The translations under genes and the position numbers were made by a program. From positions 1 through 45,780 of IMG/VR virus record IMGVR_UViG_3300049457_000009: 45,780 bases of DNA; one strand, 5' to 3'. The notes beneath the pieces are model-generated. The model ran no database searches, had not been told where the DNA came from, and worked only from the letters and a program-made list of their open reading frames with translations. Below are positions 1-8,493 of this stretch, one piece after another (positions within the stretch are counted from its first letter, which is position 1; each line of letters begins with the position of its first letter). The stretch is from a virus.

Positions 1-632
<632 letters not shown>

Positions 633-635
633 TTT

Positions 636-1079
636 ATGATTGATATAATTTTGACTTTACAATCAATTCTTCCAGCTCCAAATTTTATTGGTTGTATAGA
701 ATATGAAAAACCATTATTAAATACAGATGGCTTCGGCACGGGAAAATTCAGAACTATCTCAATAGAAGAACTACAAATTCAATATGAAGATTTACAATGG
801 GAAGATGAACGCCCAAAACCAGACTGGGAAACACTCGTAAATACATGGCCGGTAATCGAGTCACGTTTAAATCCTCTGGCAACGATCACAACCGCTATAA
901 AAACTTTGCCGATTCAGAAACGAACGAATACCGAATGGGGTTCGCTATTGACACAAAGCTTATTGGCCATACATAATGATGATATAGAAGCTCTGGGATA
1001 TTTATTAAATAATTTCCAGACAGAAGATACAGAATATATAGATATTATAAATACTGCTAAAACTTTATTTTCAATATAG
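636..1079 (+). CDS. Hypothetical protein in the fibre cassette (possible fibre accessory or chaperone)
   Basis: This 147-residue protein starts three bases after the collagen-like fibre gene stops. It is acidic and soluble-looking, with no signal peptide or membrane segment. The middle part (about residues 45-75) is rich in Glu, Trp and Pro, as in short proteins that follow tail-fibre genes in many phages and act as assembly chaperones or fibre tips. The C-terminal half is predicted helical. I do not recognise a specific family. The accessory role is inferred from position only. Confidence 0.7.
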   Translation: MIDIILTLQSILPAPNFIGCIEYEKPLLNTDGFGTGKFRTISIEELQIQYEDLQWEDERPKPDWETLVNTWPVIESRLNPLATITTAIKTLPIQKRTNTEWGSLLTQSLLAIHNDDIEALGYLLNNFQTEDTEYIDIINTAKTLFSI

Positions 1080-1090
1080 GAGATAAATCA

Positions 1091-1486
1091 ATGTCTGTTA
1101 ACGGCTTTACTGAAATTATGGAAGGTATTGAAGTTGCTCTTCAAGGTATATCCGCTATGGCCGGTGCTACAGGTCCCACCGGAGCCACAGGTGCAACAGG
1201 AGCTACAGGTGCAGCAGGCACAGGCATAAGTACATTGGCCCATGGTAAATTTGCTAGTGACGGAACTTTAGCGGCTGGATCAAATAGAGTTGCTTCAGTT
1301 GTACGCACAGGTACAGGAACTTATGATGTAACTTTAAATCCAGTCATGGCCAATACTAATTATAAAGTGTTAGTTACTGGCGATGCAGCGGATGCTCAAA
1401 ATGTAAGGTATACTATAGTAAGTACCGGCGTCGTTACCTTATCTGCTTTTGCAGATACCGCTGCCTCATTTCTAATAATCCCGTAA
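1091..1486 (+). CDS. Short collagen-like virion protein with a LAIGI-type C-terminal module
   Basis: This is a 131-residue protein. Residues 24-44 are Gly-X-Y triplets of the [10 protein letters not shown] kind. The rest is a beta-rich domain (NRVASVVRTGTGTYDVTLN, then NYKVLVTG, ending in SFLIIP). This domain has the same layout as the C-terminal domains of the proteins at 43173-44510 and 44530-45300, which end FLAIGI. The N-terminus (about 23 residues) is too short to be a separate domain and may be an attachment peptide. An AGGAGA sequence precedes the ATG. It is probably a small trimeric fibre or tip protein. Confidence 0.8.
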   Translation: MSVNGFTEIMEGIEVALQGISAMAGATGPTGATGATGATGAAGTGISTLAHGKFASDGTLAAGSNRVASVVRTGTGTYDVTLNPVMANTNYKVLVTGDAADAQNVRYTIVSTGVVTLSAFADTAASFLIIP

Positions 1487-1505
1487 TATTGAACGGAGTT
1501 ACGGT

Positions 1506-2300
1506 ATGAAGAGTACAGGAAAAACAATTCTTGTAATCCCTGACTCACATGCAAAACCTAATATTTCCAATGAGCGCTATGATTGGCTAAATAAACTTAT
1601 CCTTGATAGAAAACCTAACTATATAGTAGAACTTGGCGACTTTGCGGATATGGAATCTCTCAGCTCTTATGATAAAGGAAAGCTATCAGGCCAAAATCGA
1701 CATGTAGGAAATGATTTGGATTGGGCAATTGATGCTAGGAAACGTTTATCAAAAGGTATTCTTGAACGGCAACAACAATTATTCAATAGCAAGAAAGCGA
1801 AATGGCTTGTAAAAATGGTGGCCCTTGGAGGGAACCATGAGAACCGTTTAGATAAGTACGTAAACGATAACCCAGAAATGTTAGGGGTTCTGAACCAAGA
1901 TGCTAGCAAAGCAGCTGAACAAGGTTGGGAATGGCATCCATTTATGGAGAAAGTTACTATAGAAGGAATTACTTTCTGTCATTATTTCCATAATGGGATA
2001 GGCAAGCCTTTAGGTGGAGTTATGCCAGCTAGAACACTCACTCAAAAATTATATACTAGTACAGTTAGCGGCCATAGTCATATATGGAATCATTATAGCG
2101 ATGTTACCGCAACAGGTAGACGGATAAATGGATTAGTAGCAGGTTGTTATTTTGGCCATGAAGAAGCTTATGCTAGGCATTCTAATGCAACTTGGGATAG
2201 GTCTGTTACACTTCTTCATAATGTAGTAGATGGTGATTATGACCTAGAAAAAATATCGTATGATAGAATAAGGAATGAATACGGTTCGGAAATTAAATAG
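1506..2300 (+). CDS. Calcineurin-like metallophosphoesterase
   Basis: This 264-residue protein carries the full metallophosphoesterase signature: D13-x-H15 (PDSH), G44-D45, G109-N110-H111-E112, a later His around 159-162 (FCHYFH) and G189-H190-S191-H192. These residues would coordinate two metal ions for phosphoester hydrolysis. The substrate cannot be read from the sequence; phage relatives include nucleotide and RNA-end phosphatases. It is the only clear enzyme among the late fibre and small-protein genes, which is an odd place for a nucleic acid repair enzyme. It starts 19 bases after the preceding stop, with GGAG upstream. Confidence 0.9.
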   Translation: MKSTGKTILVIPDSHAKPNISNERYDWLNKLILDRKPNYIVELGDFADMESLSSYDKGKLSGQNRHVGNDLDWAIDARKRLSKGILERQQQLFNSKKAKWLVKMVALGGNHENRLDKYVNDNPEMLGVLNQDASKAAEQGWEWHPFMEKVTIEGITFCHYFHNGIGKPLGGVMPARTLTQKLYTSTVSGHSHIWNHYSDVTATGRRINGLVAGCYFGHEEAYARHSNATWDRSVTLLHNVVDGDYDLEKISYDRIRNEYGSEIK

Positions 2301-2327
2301 ATGAAAATATTACAGAAAGGACTTGTA

Positions 2328-2438
2328 ATGAAAAAAGCACCGAAGAAATCTGATAAATCTATGTCTAAAAAAGAAGACATGAAACAAGATAAGGCTATGA
2401 TCAAAAAAGAAATGGCCAAGAAAGGAAAGAAAAAGTAA
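2328..2438 (+). CDS. Very small Lys-rich protein (36 residues)
   Basis: This short ORF starts at ATG 2328 behind AGAAAGGA with good spacing; an in-frame ATG at 2301 would add nine residues but has no such site. The product is almost half Lys, with several Met and acidic residues, and should be strongly basic and helical. Its TAA stop overlaps the next ATG (TAATG), which indicates coupled translation and supports it as a real gene. Function is unknown; nucleic acid binding is a guess from charge. Confidence 0.65.
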   Translation: MKKAPKKSDKSMSKKEDMKQDKAMIKKEMAKKGKKK

Positions 2439-2587
2439 TGCCTTTAAAACCTGGAAAGTCCAAGAAGGCTTTTTCCGATAACGTAAAAACAGAAATAAAA
2501 GCGGGCAAGCCACAGAAACAAGCTGTGGCTATAGCCTATTCTGAACAACGACATACTTCTAAAGCGCCAAAGAAAGGAAAGAAATAA
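2438..2587 (+). CDS. Small basic protein with a KQAVAIAYSE motif (49 residues)
   Basis: It begins MPLKPGKSKKAF and contains PQKQAVAIAYSEQ. This combination is widespread in tiny phage-encoded proteins (the family resembles DUF6496) found beside structural or packaging genes. The biochemical function of that group is not known to me. It is coupled at both ends by TAATG overlaps (2436-2440 and 2585-2589). Conservation of the motif makes this the best supported member of the small-protein cluster. Confidence 0.8.
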   Translation: MPLKPGKSKKAFSDNVKTEIKAGKPQKQAVAIAYSEQRHTSKAPKKGKK

Positions 2588-2772
2588 TGTCTTTTACTTC
2601 GCCTTCAAATAAAAAACCTGCTAAAGGTTCTAAAACAACGAAACCTAGCAAGACTACTCCAACTAAAACAACTGCAAATAAAGTTACGAAACAAACTTCG
2701 AGTTCCAAAACATCGAAGCCAACGAGTTTTAAAGGAAGCCAAAATGAAACCCGCGTCGAAAAACAGTGGTAA
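2587..2772 (+). CDS. Lys/Thr/Ser-rich low-complexity protein (61 residues)
   Basis: Starts at the ATG that overlaps the previous stop (TAATG). The sequence is nearly all Lys, Thr, Ser and Pro up to residue 48, so it should be disordered and strongly basic, like a histone tail in composition. The last 29 bases overlap the next gene in another frame. It has no recognisable domain. Confidence 0.6.
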   Translation: MSFTSPSNKKPAKGSKTTKPSKTTPTKTTANKVTKQTSSSKTSKPTSFKGSQNETRVEKQW

Positions 2773-2905
2773 GAAAAAACAGAATAGTACTTCTAATACC
2801 CCTTCTGTAAAAACTTCTAAACAAACAACTAAAGTACAAGGGAAAACTATTAAACCTGGCGGTATGATAGGAAACTCCTCAAGTATCAAAGGAGGACAAT
2901 ACTAA
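2744..2905 (+). CDS. Small basic Lys/Ser/Thr-rich protein (53 residues)
   Basis: Starts inside the end of the preceding gene, in a different frame, behind AAAGGAAG with about five bases of spacing. The product is Lys, Ser and Thr rich up to residue 35 and then has a less simple tail (KPGGMIGNSSSIKGGQY). Its stop overlaps the next ATG (TAATG at 2903-2907). The residue composition matches the upstream protein, so the two may be a diverged pair. Function unknown. Confidence 0.6.
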   Translation: MKPASKNSGKKKQNSTSNTPSVKTSKQTTKVQGKTIKPGGMIGNSSSIKGGQY

Positions 2906-3057
2906 TGTCCAAACGCACAGAATTCAATAATGGTGGCTTCATCACACCTACTGTTGGTGAGACGGAAGTTCAATCTCTGGTTAAAGGGCTACAAGAAACA
3001 GTTTTAAAATTAGGGGAACTTCTCTTGGCCGTCCCCGTGCCGAACGAGGATAAATAA
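2905..3057 (+). CDS. Small protein, last gene of the rightward arm (50 residues)
   Basis: Preceded by a consensus AAAGGAGG site, the strongest in this cluster, at good spacing. Unlike its neighbours it is not Lys-rich. It has an N-terminal part with Asn, Gly and Phe and an amphipathic helix (about residues 21-42, VQSLVKGLQETVLKLGELLL-like) ending in acidic residues. The ORF ends 26 bases before a rho-independent terminator. Function unknown. Confidence 0.65.
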   Translation: MSKRTEFNNGGFITPTVGETEVQSLVKGLQETVLKLGELLLAVPVPNEDK

Positions 3058-3083
3058 TTTCTCTCCATACTATCCATGCGCTT

Positions 3084-3118
3084 TCCCCCTACCAACATAG
3101 ATAGGGGGATTTTCTTTT
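3084..3118 (+). terminator. Rho-independent terminator of the rightward (late) arm
   Basis: An 8-bp perfect stem, TCCCCCTA (3084-3091) with TAGGGGGA (3102-3109), has a 10-base loop and is followed on the + strand by TTTTCTTTT. It lies exactly between the converging arms. On the - strand no T-run follows, so it is one-directional. Confidence 0.9.
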
Positions 3119-3120
3119 CA

Positions 3121-3519
3121 TTAATAATATAGCCAGCCAAATGCCCTAACAGCTTTGTACATTGCTTGCTCTTTCCATTTGGACTCCCCTGAAGCATCTA
3201 TCAATTCTTTAAAGATATCATCGCATTCTTTCCGGGTTAGGATATAGCCTTCCGGCAATTCACTATAATTTTGTTCCTGTACTTTACGGCCATATAACCA
3301 ATCATGTACAACTGCAGCTCCCCTATATAGCCCATCATGAGCTAGACCAAATATAGACCATACCCATTGGGGGATAGAAGCTAAATCAGTTAAGTAACCG
3401 GCGGGTACCTGAATGGAAATCTCTTTTCCAATACCATCATGAACGATTACTGTATAATGAGAGACTAATCTATAGAGCTTATCTGATATCGGCCTAACAT
3501 CAGGTTGTTCAAAAATCAT
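3121..3519 (-). CDS. DUF1353-family protein
   Basis: The 132-residue product has the family signature: VPAGYLTDLASIP, then W, then GAAVVHDWLYG. This is typical of DUF1353, a common phage protein of unconfirmed function; the conserved His and Asp suggest a metal-dependent hydrolase or membrane-associated factor, but this is not established. I chose the ATG at 3519 because it overlaps the glycosyltransferase stop as ATGA and has AAGGA 11 bases upstream. The ATG at 3531 would give four more residues but has no proper site. It is the last gene of the leftward arm. Confidence 0.85.
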   Translation of the reverse strand: MIFEQPDVRPISDKLYRLVSHYTVIVHDGIGKEISIQVPAGYLTDLASIPQWVWSIFGLAHDGLYRGAAVVHDWLYGRKVQEQNYSELPEGYILTRKECDDIFKELIDASGESKWKEQAMYKAVRAFGWLYY

Positions 3520-4640
3520 AACGTATACCATCCTTTATTAGTCAACTCTGATATTTGGGTAAATACTTTATCATACATTGTGCCAATAGTTTCCAAAGAA
3601 TATTTATCCCTAGCTTTTTCAGCTATCTTAATTCTATCGGCAGTTCTAGCCAATTCTACTGCGTGTAACCAATCTTTAAGAGTTTTACATCTGAACTGAG
3701 AATCTCCTACTGTCTCAGAGAAAGCCCCAAAATCAGAAGCGATAAGCGGCGTACCGCATAGTTGGCCCTCTATACCGGAACAGCCGAAAGGTTCTATATA
3801 ACGTGTTGGCATTAGGACAGCTAATGCATTTCCTAAAAGAGCATCCCGGTCTTTTCCGCGAACTGGAGATTTATAGTATAGATTAGGAATAGCACCATCT
3901 TGTATACAAGAATTCATATCTTCTTTGTTTGCAGTTCTATCACGTAATTCATTGGCTATATCCATAGTGCCGCATATTATAGTATCGACTCCAGAATATT
4001 TGGCAATTTCTTTAACAATATTTACCCCTTTATTCTCTTGTACACGGCCGAATAAAAGAAGATATCCTGCGTGGTTATTTTTAACTGTCCATTCTGAAGT
4101 ATCAAAATAGTTCGGTACTACCCAATTATAGTCTGATCCTGCTTTAATATCTTCTTTTCCCATGATAAAATGCCAATGGGAATAAGATTCATATACCCGG
4201 AATTGAAGATAAGGATTGTCATACCCTATTCCTGTCTCTATATGAAATAAATCAGGATAAGCGGTCATTACTTGTTGATGAGCGGGGCCAAAAGGATGAC
4301 ATACAATATCTCCCGGTTTTGCATAGTTAGCTATTTGTTCTATAGTTTTTCTATTGAAAACTTGACAAAGTGAACTTTGGATATTTAAAATATCATTTGG
4401 AAATTCTTTCTTATGAAGGGCAGATAATGCTTGGAGTTCCGCCAAAGAAAGAATCTCAACTTTATTTTCACATTCAGATTCAGATCCTGCATTAGAATAC
4501 TCAATAACTTTATACCCTTGCATCTGCATCATTTTGGAAAACCGAAGAATCTTCTGGGAGAACGCACAATGCGAATAGTTTAAGTTCACTTGAGTATATG
4601 GAAGTCCTAATAAATGTAAAGTTGGTTTAGTATTAGACAT
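3516..4640 (-). CDS. GT-B type glycosyltransferase (GT4-like)
   Basis: This 374-residue protein has a GT-B layout. The C-terminal half begins with LLLFGRVQENKGV (195-206), the usual start of the nucleotide-sugar-binding domain. It carries the E-x7-E motif at E283 and E291 in EPFGCSGIEGQLCGTPLI, followed by DFGAFSE. The N-terminal half (acceptor side) is less conserved. It should transfer a sugar from a nucleotide-sugar donor; the acceptor is unknown. It overlaps the adenine methyltransferase gene by eight bases and the DUF1353 gene by four. Lying next to a DNA methyltransferase and ThyX, it might modify DNA, but a cell-surface or virion target is equally possible. Confidence 0.85.
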   Translation of the reverse strand: MSNTKPTLHLLGLPYTQVNLNYSHCAFSQKILRFSKMMQMQGYKVIEYSNAGSESECENKVEILSLAELQALSALHKKEFPNDILNIQSSLCQVFNRKTIEQIANYAKPGDIVCHPFGPAHQQVMTAYPDLFHIETGIGYDNPYLQFRVYESYSHWHFIMGKEDIKAGSDYNWVVPNYFDTSEWTVKNNHAGYLLLFGRVQENKGVNIVKEIAKYSGVDTIICGTMDIANELRDRTANKEDMNSCIQDGAIPNLYYKSPVRGKDRDALLGNALAVLMPTRYIEPFGCSGIEGQLCGTPLIASDFGAFSETVGDSQFRCKTLKDWLHAVELARTADRIKIAEKARDKYSLETIGTMYDKVFTQISELTNKGWYTL

Positions 4641-5157
4641 TTACAACTACTCCTAGTTCTTTGAATACCTCTTCAAAATGTTCCGAAGCATCTATATTAC
4701 CCGGGACATATACGATTGCATTTGAATGACTAGGGGAAATCTTTCCTACATGTCCATCAAATCGAATACGTTTGGAGGGAATACAGAACGGAAACTCTCC
4801 AATAGATGGAAGTCCTTTTCCTTGTGTACTTTGTAAAGCTTCTACGGAGAACGCCATAAAAATCGCGTGCGTGAATTCTTTACATTCTAGTCGATGATTC
4901 ATGAGTTTCTGCCAAAACAACCCTGTCTGAGACTTATTTTCCACCTTCCCGCCGGGAGGATTAAGATATATGGACCCTGGTAGCCATTCTCTCTCAAGAG
5001 ATCGTTCTGAAAACCATTGTTTGGCCTGAACAGTAATATTAAAATATGTATCGGAAGCCGGATCGAAATCAATTTCACCTAATACTTCATGCACCATCTG
5101 CATAATACTCATAGGCGTCCCCCAAGAGTCCGATCGACTTGAGTGCATTACATTCAT
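4633..5157 (-). CDS. Phage Dam-like DNA N6-adenine methyltransferase
   Basis: The product matches the phage DNA N-6-adenine-methyltransferase family (PF05869 type). The features are an N-terminal WGTP, a IDFDPAS segment, then a W-L-x-G-x-x-Y-L-NPP motif IV. The catalytic motif reads NPPGG rather than NPPY or NPPF, a variant in this family. The length (about 174 residues) is normal. I favour the ATG at 5157 because it overlaps the ThyX stop as ATGA; the ATG at 5172 would add five residues. The likely role is protection from host restriction or marking of phage DNA. No cognate restriction gene is nearby. Confidence 0.82.
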   Translation of the reverse strand: MNVMHSSRSDSWGTPMSIMQMVHEVLGEIDFDPASDTYFNITVQAKQWFSERSLEREWLPGSIYLNPPGGKVENKSQTGLFWQKLMNHRLECKEFTHAIFMAFSVEALQSTQGKGLPSIGEFPFCIPSKRIRFDGHVGKISPSHSNAIVYVPGNIDASEHFEEVFKELGVVVNV

Positions 5158-5831
5158 ACTTTTTCCGTCCATGCTTTAAAACTAACAGGAAAATATTCTT
5201 TTAAAATTTCACCTAGTTGCTTTGCTATTATTTGGCATTCAAGTTGAGAATGATTATCAATACGTTGTTTATAAATTCTAATGAATGCTAGAAGTGACCC
5301 TGTCCATATCCAGGAAGTATTCATTGATTGAGGCAGGACCATCCTGGCCATTTCAGGAGCGACACCAGAATCTAATAACCCGTTATACATTCTACGGGAT
5401 TCAGCTAAAAAACTATAGTATTGATTCTTTATATCTTGATAAAAGTGTTGTTCTTTATAATTGAATTTTTTAGAGAACTCGGTTAACTCCTCTTCAGAAC
5501 TGCCTTGCTTTATACTTCCATCCGGCCTCCCTCGCCATTTATCAGGGATATAAAATGTAGGAACCTCATCTATATATCTACGACTTATCTCATTGATAGA
5601 AAGGCCGACAGTGGAACGCTTCAATTGGTTGGCTATAAAGATGGGCACAGTAACTCGAACCTGAATCTGAGGATGGCTGAATGGGCTCCAATGCTGATTC
5701 CTGGCCAAATAATTTATAAGTTTATTATTCTGTTCCTTAGAATATGTAGAGGCTACTTTATCAAAGCTAACCCTAGCAGCGTCAACTACCATATCATCGG
5801 AGCCCATATGAGTTAGATATTCTATCTTCAT
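5154..5831 (-). CDS. thyX: FAD-dependent thymidylate synthase ThyX
   Basis: This 225-residue protein makes dTMP from dUMP using methylene-tetrahydrofolate and FAD. It has an N-terminal AARVSF, HWSPFSH (47-53), the ThyX signature region around 71-86 ending SINEISRRY, and a C-terminal R-x4-SQLECQ-type segment. The usual RHR at the start of the signature is altered (LKRSTVGLSINE), see findings. It starts by ATGA overlap with the DUF6378 gene and ends by ATGA overlap with the methyltransferase, so the three are probably co-translated. It belongs to the dNTP supply set with NrdA, NrdB and MazG. Confidence 0.93.
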   Translation of the reverse strand: MKIEYLTHMGSDDMVVDAARVSFDKVASTYSKEQNNKLINYLARNQHWSPFSHPQIQVRVTVPIFIANQLKRSTVGLSINEISRRYIDEVPTFYIPDKWRGRPDGSIKQGSSEEELTEFSKKFNYKEQHFYQDIKNQYYSFLAESRRMYNGLLDSGVAPEMARMVLPQSMNTSWIWTGSLLAFIRIYKQRIDNHSQLECQIIAKQLGEILKEYFPVSFKAWTEKV

Positions 5832-6133
5832 TTAGTACCTCTTAACAATTCATCACATTCACCAGCTATAGCCATGTAAGCCGCCCCGTCAACATAATTA
5901 TCGTTGTGGCCTCTGTTGGCCGCTATCCGGGATACTTTTGCCAAAACCATAAAGATAGCCGCATCTACTGCATCAATTTCAACGTATTCAATATTCTTTC
6001 CTTTTAAATAGGCATTACATAGATCGGCAAGAGTCGTTAGGTTTACTATTGGTGGCCCATAAGTCTTATTCCGATCATTTGCTGTCAGTTTACTCGCAGT
6101 ATTGAGTATTTTTTCTCGTATAGATTCAGTCAT
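5828..6133 (-). CDS. DUF6378-like small phage protein
   Basis: Starts at ATG 6133 behind AAAAGGAGA at ideal spacing; the open frame continues upstream to 6214, but that part overlaps nrdA and lacks a site. The 101-residue product has the family pattern: R-x-K-x-YGPP near the N-terminus, a middle D-A-x-x-F-MVLAKVSRIA and HNDNYVDGAAYMAIA near the C-terminus. DUF6378 proteins are common in phages and lie near nucleotide metabolism genes. The helical layout and conserved acidic residues resemble all-alpha NTP pyrophosphatases, but activity is not established. Confidence 0.8.
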   Translation of the reverse strand: MTESIREKILNTASKLTANDRNKTYGPPIVNLTTLADLCNAYLKGKNIEYVEIDAVDAAIFMVLAKVSRIAANRGHNDNYVDGAAYMAIAGECDELLRGTK

Positions 6134-6204
6134 AATTTCTCCTTTTCTAATTGGGTCGAAAAATATCCAATTAAACATTGGATTAGAAATGTTTGGTCCT
6201 GTTT

Positions 6205-8448
6205 TCATTGACATGATTCACATCCTGGATCTTCTATCTTACATTGCTGTACTTCAGTTCGGATATGCGTTTTGCCAAATTGATTTGGGTCTATAGTCGA
6301 TTTCTCAACTTGACTTGCGCCTAGAGTTCGTAAGTAGTAAGTGGTCTTAACACCAGATTTCCATGCCCTGAAGTACAAATCAGATAGTTTTTGACCATTG
6401 GGCTCTTTAACATATAAATTCAGGGATTGGCTTTGACTAATGAAAGGTTGTCTTGCCGCCGCTTGATCAATTAAAACGTTCTGATCAATCTCAAAAGCAG
6501 TCTTGTATTTATCTTTCAGATATTTAGGGATGCGGTCTATGTTTTGAACTGAACCATCTCGATATTTTAATTCATTCAACATTTCTGTATCCCAAATACC
6601 GGCGGCTAGAAGATCTTTAACTAAATAATTATTAATATTTGTAAACTCTCCTGATAGATTAGATTGCACAAACAGATTACTATACAGAGGTTCTATACTA
6701 GGGCTAGTGCCAACAATATTACTGATAGTAGCTGTGGGCGCGATAGCTGTCACGTAAGAATTCCGCATCATGGTTTTTTGAGTAGAATGCCCCCAGTTTG
6801 CATAAGTCCCTTTTTCTTTTGCCAAAGATTCAGATGTAGCTATAGCAGTTTGTTGGATAATTTTTTGGATTGTTTCCGCCATTGATAAAGCTTCAAAACT
6901 ATCAAAGGTATAGTTAAGTTTATGTAAAGATTCTTGCCAGCCCATAATTCCTAGACCTATAGGGCGATTTGCTTTATTTGTTTTGGCGGCGGTTTCTGTA
7001 GGATAAAACATGGTATCAATAATATTATCTAACATCCGAACTGCGAGGGTGACCGTATTTTTTAATTTAGTTCCGTTAAAACCTTGTGGCACTAAATGAT
7101 TACTCAGATTAATAGAGCCAAGATTACAGACAGCGGTTTCATTAGGGCCCGTATTTAATGTAATTTCAGTACAAAGATTGCTAGACCGAATCATTCCAAG
7201 TTTCTGAAGGGGATTAGCTGCATTACAAGGATCCTTAAAACATATCCACGGATGTCCCGTTTCATATAAGGAGGATAGAATTTTCTTCCACAAATCTTTG
7301 GCCTTAACAGTTTTCCGAATGAATTGTCCGTTTCGTTCATAAGTTTGGTAGAAATCTTCAAATCGACCACCCCAAGAATTTGCGAGATATGGGCATTCAT
7401 AGGGGCAAAACAAAGACCAATCGCCATCTTCTTCCACTCGTTTCATGAAGAGGTCTGGAATCCAGAGCGCAGTATCAAGATCGTGAGTTCGTCGTCTGTC
7501 ATCCCCGATCGCTTTCCGTAAATCAAGGAACTCTTCGATATCAACGTGCCAAGGTTCAATATATGCGCAATGAGATCCGCGTCTTTTACCTCCTTGATTG
7601 ACCGCAATCGCAATATCATTTTGTATCTTGAGCCACGGGATAATCCCAGTTGAGTTACCATTAGTTCCGTTGATTCGGCTGCCTGAAGCACGCACGCCAG
7701 TCCAGTTTGTACCGATACCTCCAGCCCATTTTGACATCTGAGCAATTTCACTATAGGCATCGAAAATATCCCCTAAAGAATCATCTACATGGGTAACATA
7801 GCAACTGGCCATCTGTGGTCGAATAGTACCCGCATTAAAGAGCGTTGGGGTGCTTGGCATATAATCAAACGAAGATATACAATCGTAAAAGGTAATAGCC
7901 CATTCTGCGTGGTTTGTTTTTTCTCCCAACGCAATACCCATAGCAACCCGCATAAATAAATACTGCGGTGTCTCAAGAAGCCGTCCTGAATCGTTTCGTA
8001 AAAGGTAACGGTCATAAAGAATTTTCACTCCTTGATATCTAAACAATTTGTCACGTTCAGGTTTAAGTGCATTTTGCAAAGTGCTAGTATCGAACATCCC
8101 TTGCTCATCGCCAACAGTCCAATCATTCATTCTAGGATCTAAACGCCCCGAACCTAGAGAATGGCAATACCCATTAAACGTCCCTTTCACTTCTTTATAT
8201 ATCCGTCTTAAAAGAAGGCGAGCCGCAACATAGTCATAATTAGGATGAACTTCAATAAGTTCACAAGCAGCCATGATAGTAGCTTCTGAAAGCTCATCGG
8301 TGCTAATTCCATCATACCAAGATACTTTACACCTTGTAGCAATTTCCGTCCATTCCACATAGCTTAAATCCTTACAAGCTTCTTGTATAGCCTCATTAAT
8401 CTGGCTCTCGTCAATTGGCTCTAGGCCATGTTTTGTTATAACTTGCAT
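6205..8448 (-). CDS. nrdA: Class I ribonucleoside-diphosphate reductase, large subunit
   Basis: This 747-residue protein reduces ribonucleotides to deoxyribonucleotides together with NrdB. Residues 1-90 look like an ATP-cone regulatory domain. The catalytic barrel has C216 (MASCYV), N424 and C426 and E428 (NLCTEI) and C441 (AVCNLGSINL), then the Tyr pair in TTYYLRTL. The C-terminus ends CESCQ, the mobile pair that is re-reduced by thioredoxin or glutaredoxin. All expected residues are present, so it should be active. AAAGGGA precedes the start. No glutaredoxin or thioredoxin gene is visible, so it presumably uses a host reductant. Confidence 0.97.
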   Translation of the reverse strand: MQVITKHGLEPIDESQINEAIQEACKDLSYVEWTEIATRCKVSWYDGISTDELSEATIMAACELIEVHPNYDYVAARLLLRRIYKEVKGTFNGYCHSLGSGRLDPRMNDWTVGDEQGMFDTSTLQNALKPERDKLFRYQGVKILYDRYLLRNDSGRLLETPQYLFMRVAMGIALGEKTNHAEWAITFYDCISSFDYMPSTPTLFNAGTIRPQMASCYVTHVDDSLGDIFDAYSEIAQMSKWAGGIGTNWTGVRASGSRINGTNGNSTGIIPWLKIQNDIAIAVNQGGKRRGSHCAYIEPWHVDIEEFLDLRKAIGDDRRRTHDLDTALWIPDLFMKRVEEDGDWSLFCPYECPYLANSWGGRFEDFYQTYERNGQFIRKTVKAKDLWKKILSSLYETGHPWICFKDPCNAANPLQKLGMIRSSNLCTEITLNTGPNETAVCNLGSINLSNHLVPQGFNGTKLKNTVTLAVRMLDNIIDTMFYPTETAAKTNKANRPIGLGIMGWQESLHKLNYTFDSFEALSMAETIQKIIQQTAIATSESLAKEKGTYANWGHSTQKTMMRNSYVTAIAPTATISNIVGTSPSIEPLYSNLFVQSNLSGEFTNINNYLVKDLLAAGIWDTEMLNELKYRDGSVQNIDRIPKYLKDKYKTAFEIDQNVLIDQAAARQPFISQSQSLNLYVKEPNGQKLSDLYFRAWKSGVKTTYYLRTLGASQVEKSTIDPNQFGKTHIRTEVQQCKIEDPGCESCQ

Positions 8449-8493
8449 AACTATCCCTTTTTATTTGCTAAATAATCAATATCAGATATTATT

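Noticed and set aside
4980-5172. Idea that the methyltransferase is part of a restriction-modification system
   Set aside because: No restriction endonuclease lies beside it, and the family is the solitary phage Dam-like type.
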